The position numbers were made by a program, and so were the translations under genes. Under the pieces are notes generated by a model, which was not told the DNA's origin, ran no database searches, and was given only the letters and a program-made list of their open reading frames with translations. From contig JAWOBZ010000078.1 of NCBI GenBank assembly GCA_046484045.1, positions 1 to 30,644 of the forward strand: DNA of 30,644 nt, written 5' to 3'. Below are positions 23,364 to 29,536 of this stretch, in pieces (position 1 is the first letter of the stretch; each line of letters begins with the position of its first letter). Source of the DNA: CAZHUM01 sp046484045. GTDB lineage: Archaea > Thermoplasmatota > Thermoplasmata > Halarchaeoplasmatales > Halarchaeoplasmataceae.

Positions 23364-25019
23364 ATGTTTGGAGGACAACAACCAATATTACTATTAAAAG
23401 AAGGAACGACAAGAGAAAGGGGCAGCGATGCTCAGAAGAAGAACATCGCAGCCGCAAAAGCGATCGCCGACGCAGTGAGAACCACTCTAGGTCCCAAGGG
23501 CATGGACAAGATGCTCGTGGACAGCCTTGGTGACGTGGTGATAACCAACGACGGTGCGACCATTCTAAGCGAGATCGATATCGAGCATCCCGCTGCCAAG
23601 ATGGTCGTGGAAGTCGCTGAAACTCAAGACGACGAAGTAGGCGACGGAACGACTACCGTAGTGGTTCTAGCAGGAGAATTCTTGAAGCACGCTGAGGACC
23701 TTATAGAACAGAGCATACATCCCAGCGTGATAGCCAAGGGATTCAGGATGGCATCCGAGGAAGCTATGAAGATCCTGGGTGACAGTAAGATCAAGATCGA
23801 TATCGATGACGAAGAGAAACTGAAAGATGTCGCTAAGACCGCCATGACCGGCAAGGCCATCGAAGGGGATAAAGACGAGCTGGCCGAGATGGTGGTTAGA
23901 GCAGTCAAGCAGATCAGCGTGAAAGAGGACGGGGATTACGTGGCGAACATAGACAACATAAAAGTCGAGAAGAAAGCCGGTGCCAGTGTGGACAAATCCG
24001 AGATGATCAACGGCCTCATCCTCGATAAAGAACGACTTCACAGCGGCATGCCGAAAGAGGTAAAAGGAGCAAGGATCGCTCTGCTGAACTCTGCACTTGA
24101 GATCAAGGACACCGAGATCGATGCTGAGATCGAGATAACCAGTCCCGACCAATTACAGCAGTTCCTCGATGAAGAAGAGGAGAGTATCAAGAGGATGGTA
24201 AAATCCATAAAAGACGTGGATGCGAACGTACTGTTCTGTCAGAAAGGTATCGACGACTTGGCACAGCACTACTTATCCAAAGAGGGCATCTTCGCCATCA
24301 GAAGGGTCAAGAAATCCGATATGAAGAAGCTGGCGAAGGCAACCGGAGCCAACATCGTTACGAACCTGAAGGACCTTGAAAAAGGAGACCTTGGTAAAGC
24401 GGGTATGGTGCATGAAAAGGTCATCGCAGACGACCACATGACCTTCATCGAAGAAGCGGAAGCCGGAAAGGCGGTTTCGTTGCTGCTTCGCGGAGGAACC
24501 AGCCACGTAGTTGACGAACTCGAAAGAGCGATACACGACGCACTGAAAGTAGTGGCGGTTGCCATCGAAGACGAAGCGATACTCCCAGGTGGAGGAGCCA
24601 CTGAGATCGAACTGAAAAACAAGCTCGAAGACTACGCCGATACGGTGAAGGGAAGAGAGCAGTTGGCGATCAAAGCTTTCGCTTCTGCACTGTCCATAAT
24701 ACCAAGGACATTGGCGGAGAACGCCGGGATGGACGGAATCGATGTCTTGATGGAGCTCACCGCAGCACACGAGAAAGACGGCAAGAAGACCTATGGAATA
24801 GAGATCATCTCCGGTAAGAGCAGCGATATGATCAAGAAAAAGGTCATCGAGCCGTACAGGGTGAAAAGCCAAGCCATCCAGGCAGCAACCGAAGTAGCCA
24901 ACATGATACTGCGTATCGACGACGTGGTCGCTTCCAAAGGCGGCGACGGAGGCGGTGGACCACCAGGTGGAATGCCCGGTGGAGGCGGAATGCCCCCTGG
25001 AATGGGCGGCATGATGTAA
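23364..25019 (+). CDS. ths: thermosome (group II chaperonin) subunit
   Basis: This is a subunit of the cytosolic double-ring chaperonin that folds proteins with ATP (551 residues, standard). Visible motifs are TLGPKGMDKMLVD and NDGATIL near the N-terminus, the GDGTTTVVVLAGE nucleotide-binding loop (about 94-106), and the equatorial GGGATEIEL region (about 411-419). The flexible C-terminal tail is rich in Gly, Pro and Met. Whether it is the alpha or beta type cannot be said from one gene. It has a strong TATA box and ribosome binding site, as expected for an abundant, often heat-responsive protein. It is monocistronic. Confidence 0.97.
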   Translation: MFGGQQPILLLKEGTTRERGSDAQKKNIAAAKAIADAVRTTLGPKGMDKMLVDSLGDVVITNDGATILSEIDIEHPAAKMVVEVAETQDDEVGDGTTTVVVLAGEFLKHAEDLIEQSIHPSVIAKGFRMASEEAMKILGDSKIKIDIDDEEKLKDVAKTAMTGKAIEGDKDELAEMVVRAVKQISVKEDGDYVANIDNIKVEKKAGASVDKSEMINGLILDKERLHSGMPKEVKGARIALLNSALEIKDTEIDAEIEITSPDQLQQFLDEEEESIKRMVKSIKDVDANVLFCQKGIDDLAQHYLSKEGIFAIRRVKKSDMKKLAKATGANIVTNLKDLEKGDLGKAGMVHEKVIADDHMTFIEEAEAGKAVSLLLRGGTSHVVDELERAIHDALKVVAVAIEDEAILPGGGATEIELKNKLEDYADTVKGREQLAIKAFASALSIIPRTLAENAGMDGIDVLMELTAAHEKDGKKTYGIEIISGKSSDMIKKKVIEPYRVKSQAIQAATEVANMILRIDDVVASKGGDGGGGPPGGMPGGGGMPPGMGGMM

Positions 25020-25021
25020 GC

Positions 25022-25076
25022 TCAGTCTAAGAACTGACACACCGCTCAAAAACCCTTTTCTTAATTTTCTTTAAAA
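25022..25076 (+). terminator. terminator after the thermosome gene
   Basis: A 5-bp inverted repeat (TCAGT / ACTGA, 25022-25037) is followed by pyrimidine-rich T runs (cccttttctt, ttttcttt) at about 25055-25074, in the gap before the convergent PQ-loop gene. Confidence 0.5.
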
Positions 25077-25079
25077 ACT

Positions 25080-25337
25080 TCAATATTTTATCTTCAGAAG
25101 TAGTAAAATCCCTACGAAGGTAACTCCAATCGTATTGCCGATGATATACACCAAGTTATTCACATCTAAAACGGTGTAGATCTGGAGTCCGATAAAGGAG
25201 AAAAAAGCTACTACCAGGAACATCAGCGACAGATCTCGGGTCTGCTTGGTCTTAAGCACTTGAAACACCTGTATGCCCCATCCCATGTTCAGCATTATTA
25301 TTGATATCAATCCCAGGGCGGATAAGAGGTCTATCAC
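25080..25337 (-). CDS. SemiSWEET / PQ-loop-repeat small membrane protein
   Basis: This is a single PQ-loop (triple-helix bundle) protein of 85 residues that would act as a dimer; SemiSWEETs move sugars, but other PQ-loop proteins carry amino acids or have unknown cargo. Three membrane segments are visible (about 4-22, 38-57, 62-82). The first contains the motif region IQVFQVLKTKQTRDLS, in which the usual Pro of PQ is Ile; the KT.QT..LS part is well kept. Its ATG overlaps the tmk stop (ATGA), so the two are translationally coupled, perhaps by chance of compact packing. Confidence 0.8.
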   Translation of the reverse strand: MIDLLSALGLISIIMLNMGWGIQVFQVLKTKQTRDLSLMFLVVAFFSFIGLQIYTVLDVNNLVYIIGNTIGVTFVGILLLLKIKY

Positions 25338-25903
25338 TCGTTCTCCCCCGTGTATATCATATCTTTTACGGTCGAAAGAACTTCGTCTGGTGTCTTCTCG
25401 GCATCGATAACTTTCCAGCTGTGCCTTTCAGCTAAAGTAAGATAGTTATCCCTGACGTTATTCAAGAAATCCAACTTCTCGTACTTGCTCTTACTCGATC
25501 TACCGGATATCCTCGCTAGAGCCACTTCTGGATCGAGATCGAAAAGTATGGTGATATCCGGTTCCAAGATGAACGGCTGCTGTATCTCTTCAGCATAATC
25601 CAGTGAGATCTCGTCGTAGGCTGCCTGGTAAGCGGCCGTCGAACCCCAGTACCGGTCACAGATAACACTCGATCCCGAGTTCAGCTTATCTCTTATCTCC
25701 GCGGTGTGTGAGACCCTATCGGCCAGATAGAGGAACATGTCCAGATAAGGCGAGGTCTTCTCACCGGCGATCCTGTCTGCTATCTTACCGACCTCGGAAT
25801 CGGTGGGTTCGTAAGTGAAATAAAAATCATCCTCGTCGAGCTTCTTTATCAAACTGGATTTACCCGAGCCGTCGATGCCCTCGAAAACTATGAAATATGA
25901 CAT
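25334..25903 (-). CDS. tmk: thymidylate kinase
   Basis: Tmk phosphorylates dTMP to dTDP for DNA synthesis. It has 189 residues from the ATG at 25903; a second in-frame ATG at 25924 adds seven residues unlike the family and leaves little room after the TATA box, so I prefer 25903. The P-loop is FEGIDGSGKSS, the substrate motif is CDRYWGSTAAYQ, and LFDLDPEVALARISGR precedes the lid. All key residues look intact. Confidence 0.95.
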   Translation of the reverse strand: MSYFIVFEGIDGSGKSSLIKKLDEDDFYFTYEPTDSEVGKIADRIAGEKTSPYLDMFLYLADRVSHTAEIRDKLNSGSSVICDRYWGSTAAYQAAYDEISLDYAEEIQQPFILEPDITILFDLDPEVALARISGRSSKSKYEKLDFLNNVRDNYLTLAERHSWKVIDAEKTPDEVLSTVKDMIYTGENE

Positions 25904-25939
25904 GTTTCCTTCAATCGGCTGCATGTAAAAAACATTTTT

Positions 25940-25947
25940 CTATATTC
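25940..25947 (-). promoter_or_regulatory. TATA-like box of tmk
   Basis: The minus strand reads gaatatag, predicting a start near 25917 and thus a leader of about 14 nt, containing gaagga, before the ATG at 25903. Confidence 0.4.
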
Positions 25948-26001
25948 ATGGGTTATTCATGCATTAGTTTTAAGTAGGGGTACCTTATAATTGAGTTCAC
26001 T

Positions 26002-26223
26002 ATGACAGATAACAAACCCCTCTCTGTATTGAACAGAAGCATCGGAAAGAACGTGATAGTCGAGCTTAGGTACGGCAAGGAATACAGAGGAATCCTCGAG
26101 GGCTACGATCCACACCTGAACTTAGTGATGAAAGACGTAAAAGAGTTCATAGACGGTGAGCAGACCCGCACGATGGAGAAAGCACTGGTGAGAGGGGACA
26201 ACGTGGTTTACGTTTCACCTTAG
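26002..26223 (+). CDS. archaeal Sm-like protein (Lsm)
   Basis: This small RNA-binding protein assembles as a heptameric ring and binds U-rich RNA (73 residues). The Sm1 motif is GKNVIVELRYGKEYRGILEG with the YDPHLNLVMKD loop, and Sm2 is the ALVRGDNVVYVSP segment with the RG dipeptide that lines the RNA pocket. It is followed after 22 nt by rpl37e, a pair seen widely in archaeal genomes. Promoter assignment is weak: a ttttaag run at about 25968-25974 would give a near-leaderless mRNA. Confidence 0.95.
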   Translation: MTDNKPLSVLNRSIGKNVIVELRYGKEYRGILEGYDPHLNLVMKDVKEFIDGEQTRTMEKALVRGDNVVYVSP

Positions 26224-26245
26224 ATAGGTAATAGAGGAAGATACC

Positions 26246-26413
26246 ATGAGTAAAGGAACACCATCTCAAGGAAAAAAGTCGAAGGGAAAGACCCACATCA
26301 GATGCAGGAGATGTGGAAAGAAAGCATTCAATATGCAAAAGGGAGTATGTGCATCCTGCGGATTCGGTAAGACGGCGAAAAGGAGAAATTACTCCTGGGC
26401 CAAGGCGCACTGA
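26246..26413 (+). CDS. rpl37e: ribosomal protein L37e
   Basis: This is a large-subunit ribosomal protein of 55 residues with a zinc finger. It starts SKGTPSQGKKSKGKTHIRC, carries two pairs CRRC and CASC, then GFGKTAKRR and a YSWAKAH end, all typical of archaeal L37e. A gaggaag site (26234-26240) precedes the ATG. Its shortness makes it easy to miss in automated calls. It ends only 5 nt before the stop of the convergent pyrF gene, and a run of seven T immediately follows the stop. Confidence 0.95.
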   Translation: MSKGTPSQGKKSKGKTHIRCRRCGKKAFNMQKGVCASCGFGKTAKRRNYSWAKAH

Positions 26414-26418
26414 TTTTT

Positions 26419-27117
26419 TTATGTTTTATTAGGGTAGATTTCCTTTGCAGATTCACCCGGTGTATTTGATAAATATATGGCTCTGCCGACGATCACCGCT
26501 GAAGCACCGGCATCTAAGGCTTCTCTAGCTGTTCCACCTTGGGCACCAACACCCGGTGACAAGATCATAAGATCACCCACTTTTTCTTTGAGCTGTTTTA
26601 TGCGTTCGGGCCTGGTGGCCGGAGCTATTATCCCCGTTACACCCCATTCCACTGCTTTTTGTGCAAGTTCTTCTCCGAGTTTAGCAGTATATTCATTTCC
26701 TCCGGGATGACTCATCTCTGTGACCATGAAAACGTCTTTATCACCCGCAGCATCCATACATGCTTTGACGGAATCCGAACCCACGAAACCGTGGACGATG
26801 ATACCCTCTGCACCCCTGCCCATCGCTTCTTCTGTGATGAGCCTGTTGGTGTTCGGGATATCCGCTACTTTGAAGTCGCAGATCACGGGCTTTATCTCTG
26901 AAAGTTCGTTGATGATGTCTGGGCCTGCACCCAATACCAACGGATAATTTATCTTGATGGCGTCTATCCAATTAGAAGTTTCTTTAGCAACACGCAGGGC
27001 TGTGTGTCTATCCGTCACATCGAGTGCCAGGATCAATCCTCTTACTATCTCCATGAGCAGGGATTGTAAAGGCTCGTTTTTATCTTTTGCCCCTTCGAAA
27101 AAATGTTTTTCCTTCAT
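26419..27117 (-). CDS. pyrF: orotidine 5'-phosphate decarboxylase
   Basis: PyrF makes UMP from OMP, the last step of pyrimidine synthesis. The barrel motifs are LILALDV, DAIKINYPLVL, the catalytic DFKVADIPNTN, VTEMSHPGG, LSPGVGAQGG and SAVIVGRAIYLS. The start is uncertain. ATG 27117 fits a leaderless mRNA from a TATA-like run near 27136-27146 but adds about 21 residues before the family's usual beginning. ATG 27054 (211 residues) fits family length but has no visible SD. ATG 27132 is least likely. The catalytic region is complete. Confidence 0.94.
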   Translation of the reverse strand: MKEKHFFEGAKDKNEPLQSLLMEIVRGLILALDVTDRHTALRVAKETSNWIDAIKINYPLVLGAGPDIINELSEIKPVICDFKVADIPNTNRLITEEAMGRGAEGIIVHGFVGSDSVKACMDAAGDKDVFMVTEMSHPGGNEYTAKLGEELAQKAVEWGVTGIIAPATRPERIKQLKEKVGDLMILSPGVGAQGGTAREALDAGASAVIVGRAIYLSNTPGESAKEIYPNKT

Positions 27118-27174
27118 TAATAATATAATCAAAAATAATAATAGCTACCTCGATGTTCATCGAACAGAATAATA

Positions 27175-27780
27175 ATGAGTAGGATGCCTTACTATCTAAA
27201 AGAGAGGATAGAGGAGATCAAAAAAAGATACGAATCTGAAAGATTGGTGAGCAAGAAGCTTCCAAGGGAAGAGAAGATGGTCCTGACCTGGATAACGATC
27301 CTGGTCTTTTGGATATTCGTGAGCGGCAGCCTGCACTGGCAGAATATCCTGGTCGGCGGTTCCGTCGCTGTCATGATCTCCTGGTTCATGTATCAAAACC
27401 TCACCGACGACCTCAGATGTGAAGGAAACCTTGTAAAAAAGATCATTAACCTTTCGCTAATCCATATACCACAGTACATATTCATAATGGCATTCCAGTT
27501 GATAGAGAGTAACGTGAGGGTGGCAAAACATGCACTCTTTATGGATATCGACCCGGGAATAATCAAGATCGAAACAGACCTACAGTCCGACACCGGCACC
27601 ACATTGTTGGCGAATTCGATAACACTGACACCGGGCACTTTGACCCTAGATATAGACAAAAAGTTGGATAAAACAAACCTGTATGTGCATTGGATCCATA
27701 TGGACACCCTCAATTCCGAGAAAGCGGGAGATGAGATAAAAGGAGATGTAGAAAGATGGTTGAAGAAAATATTCTGGTGA
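27175..27780 (+). CDS. mnhE: Na+/H+ antiporter module subunit MnhE/MrpE (MbhA) family
   Basis: This is the first gene of the antiporter module (201 residues). A charged N-terminal stretch of about 35 residues precedes two to three membrane segments (about 36-72, 93-112), and the signature LANSITLTPGTLTLDI lies at about 145-160. MrpE is an accessory membrane subunit needed for assembly. The downstream mnhF starts inside its last 25 bases. TATA-like A/T runs at about 27131-27143 overlap the divergent pyrF promoter. Confidence 0.9.
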   Translation: MSRMPYYLKERIEEIKKRYESERLVSKKLPREEKMVLTWITILVFWIFVSGSLHWQNILVGGSVAVMISWFMYQNLTDDLRCEGNLVKKIINLSLIHIPQYIFIMAFQLIESNVRVAKHALFMDIDPGIIKIETDLQSDTGTTLLANSITLTPGTLTLDIDKKLDKTNLYVHWIHMDTLNSEKAGDEIKGDVERWLKKIFW

Positions 27781-28037
27781 GCCCTCTAGGGTTGACGGTG
27801 ATAGTCCTTCTTCTCACTAGCTTTATTTTGATCTATAGGGTGATCGCGGGACCGACACTACCGGACAGAGTCGTGGGTTTCAACACGATCACTACAAAGG
27901 TTGTCGTTGTCATCGCCCTTTTCGCCACACTTCTAAAGGAGTATTATCTCTTGGACTTAGCCATAGTGCTCCTGATGGTCAACGGAGTTGCAAACCTCAT
28001 CTTAGCCAAGCACATGGAAAAGGAGGCGGAGCGATGA
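27756..28037 (+). CDS. mnhF: Na+/H+ antiporter module subunit MnhF/MrpF (MbhB) family
   Basis: This is a 93-residue protein with three membrane segments and the family core YRVIAGPTLPDRVVGFNT followed by a VVVIALFATL helix and a LAIVLLMVNGVANLILAK helix. It overlaps mnhE by 25 bases and mnhG by 4 (ATGA-type), consistent with a single coupled transcript. Confidence 0.92.
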   Translation: MVEENILVSPLGLTVIVLLLTSFILIYRVIAGPTLPDRVVGFNTITTKVVVVIALFATLLKEYYLLDLAIVLLMVNGVANLILAKHMEKEAER

Positions 28038-28351
28038 TAATAGAATATTTTCTGCTGCTCATGGGGACGTCGATAATGGTCTTCGGGATGCTGGGTATCC
28101 TCAGGTTTCCCGATGTGTATACCAGGCTTCATGCAGCTACGAAATGTGATACCGGAGGTGCCATGAGCATATTGTTGGCCGCCGCCCTACTAACGCCGGC
28201 TCCCTTCATCATCAAAGTCAAATTCCTCATACTGATGTTCCTCATCGTGATGATAAACCCCATGATATCTCATGCCCTTGCCAGAGGTAGTCATAAGTCT
28301 GGTATAAAACCGAAAGTGGAGGTGGATATGTATGCTCGGGATAATCCATGA
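28034..28351 (+). CDS. mnhG: Na+/H+ antiporter module subunit MnhG/MrpG (MbhC) family
   Basis: This is a 105-residue, three-helix membrane protein with the signature GMLGILRFPDVYTRLHAATK and a TPAPFIIKVKFLILMFLIVMINPM helix region, typical of MrpG. It overlaps both neighbours (4 bases with mnhF, 20 with the next gene). Confidence 0.92.
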   Translation: MIIEYFLLLMGTSIMVFGMLGILRFPDVYTRLHAATKCDTGGAMSILLAAALLTPAPFIIKVKFLILMFLIVMINPMISHALARGSHKSGIKPKVEVDMYARDNP

Positions 28352-28574
28352 AGTCATACTTATCTCCATGATCGTCCTCGCTCTGATAATCGTGGAGGAG
28401 AAAGACCTGTTGAATGCAGTGGTCGAGCTCGCCCTGCTCAGCACCTTTTTGATCGTCGTCATGTTCCAGTTGAAGGCTCCCGACGTGGCACTCTCCGCAG
28501 CGGTCATCGGCGCTTTGATGATAGGGACCTTCATCTACACCATAGAGGGGGTGAAAAAATCAAAAAGCGGTTAG
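28332..28574 (+). CDS. mbhD: DUF4040-type subunit (MrpA C-terminal / MbhD-like)
   Basis: This 80-residue, two to three helix protein corresponds to the DUF4040 domain that sits at the C-terminal end of bacterial MrpA and is a separate gene (mbhD) in archaeal Mbh clusters. Visible: EEKDLLNAVVELALLSTFLI and the helix FQLKAPDVALSAAVIGA, whose APDVA is a hallmark. The start overlaps mnhG by 20 bases with ggaggt just upstream. Confidence 0.85.
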   Translation: MLGIIHEVILISMIVLALIIVEEKDLLNAVVELALLSTFLIVVMFQLKAPDVALSAAVIGALMIGTFIYTIEGVKKSKSG

Positions 28575-28807
28575 TCGCCGTCCTTTTGGTATTGGTCCTG
28601 GCATCCATCCTTTTACCGCTCGACTATTCCAGGGAGAGGAGCGACAGCTATGATCATTACGTCACGAACTGGGAAGACGTAGGGATCAGTAATGTAGTCT
28701 CTGCAATACTGGTGGATTGGAGAGCCTACGATACGTTGGGTGAAACGGTGGTGTTGTTCACCGCGGTTTACGGCGTTTACATCTTACTAGGGGGTGAGAA
28801 AAGATGA
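28559..28807 (+). CDS. mbhE: MbhE-like small membrane subunit, start codon uncertain
   Basis: This small membrane subunit has an N-terminal helix, a short outside segment (YVTNWEDVGISNVVSAILVDWRAYDTLGE, recognisable as the MbhE / MrpA C-terminal pattern) and a second helix ending YILLGGEKR. The first standard start in frame is TTG 28586 (73 residues), which removes the basic n-region KKRL before the helix and has no SD. The frame stays open to an ATC at 28559, 5 nt after gggggtg, which would give 82 residues and a normal N-terminus. I report the longer form as the natural gene extent; the start is unresolved. Confidence 0.7.
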   Translation: MKKRLVAVLLVLVLASILLPLDYSRERSDSYDHYVTNWEDVGISNVVSAILVDWRAYDTLGETVVLFTAVYGVYILLGGEKR

Positions 28808-29226
28808 GGATGTCCTCTATCGTCAGGAACAGTTCCAGGTTGGTCTCCCCGTTCCTCGTGGCTTACGGCGCTTTCATGATAGTCAACGGTCATATCACAC
28901 CGGGAGGGGGTTTTCAGGGGGGGGTGATCCTAGCCGTCGCCGTCATACTGTTGATCACGTCCCACGGATACAAGGCGGTGCGGGAGATCTTCAGCGTGGA
29001 GCTGGTCAAGGTGATCGAGAGCGTATCCGGACTGCTGATAATAATAACGTCCATGATAGGTCTGGCATTCGGTGCATACTTTTTGAATTTCTTGAAAGGT
29101 GGAGAACCCGGTACGCTCTTCAGCGGGGGCACGGTGGTTTTATTCAATATCTTGATCGGTTTGAAGGTCGGGGTGGCATTCACCCTGTTATTCTACATGT
29201 TGCTGAGGTGGACGGAACGTGATTGA
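28804..29226 (+). CDS. mnhB: Na+/H+ antiporter module subunit MnhB/MrpB (MbhF) family
   Basis: This is a 140-residue, four-helix membrane protein with the MrpB hallmark VNGHITPGGGFQGGVILA (about 27-44) and a PGTLFSGGTVVLFNILIGLKVG region. It overlaps the preceding stop by 4 bases (ATGA) and the next start by 8 bases. Confidence 0.93.
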   Translation: MRMSSIVRNSSRLVSPFLVAYGAFMIVNGHITPGGGFQGGVILAVAVILLITSHGYKAVREIFSVELVKVIESVSGLLIIITSMIGLAFGAYFLNFLKGGEPGTLFSGGTVVLFNILIGLKVGVAFTLLFYMLLRWTERD

Positions 29227-29536
29227 ATCGATAACTGGAGGCCTACTGAACGCTCAGTTAGCGGGGATCATACTGCTGCTGATAGGTTTATACGGTCTGA
29301 TAACAAATCGAGATCTGATAAAAATCGTTATCTCCATCAATGTCCTATCCACGGGTGTTTTTCTTTTCTTCACGAGTCTGGGTCATGTTTCTGGGGGGAA
29401 CGCACCGCTGATCATCAACGACAGCATGGTCGATCCTATACCGGCTACTCTCATGCTGACCACCTTCGTTATCGATGTGGCGGAAACTGCTTTCGCCCTG
29501 GCGTTGATACTGAAGATGAGGAGTGAGGAAAAGTGA
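29219..29536 (+). CDS. mnhC: Na+/H+ antiporter module subunit MnhC/MrpC (MbhG, NuoK-like)
   Basis: This is a 105-residue NuoK-like protein starting at GTG. Three helices carry the family core GLYGLITNRDLIKIVISINVLSTGVFLF and the helix containing DPIPATLMLTTFVIDVAETAFALAL; the PIPATLMLTTFVI motif is diagnostic for MrpC/MbhG. The final GTGA overlaps the mnhD start. Confidence 0.93.
   Translation: MIESITGGLLNAQLAGIILLLIGLYGLITNRDLIKIVISINVLSTGVFLFFTSLGHVSGGNAPLIINDSMVDPIPATLMLTTFVIDVAETAFALALILKMRSEEK

Noticed and set aside
24273..25049. A 258-codon minus-strand frame opposite the thermosome
   Set aside because: It is a shadow of a conserved gene; the translation is His/Cys/Leu rich and shows no family features.
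26224..26245. A separate promoter for rpl37e
   Set aside because: The 22-base gap after lsm has only a ribosome binding site (gaggaag) and no TATA-like box, so cotranscription is simpler.
28794..29222. A 142-codon plus-strand frame overlapping mnhB in another frame
   Set aside because: The mnhB frame carries the diagnostic MrpB motifs; the alternative is Arg/Gly/His rich without membrane helices.
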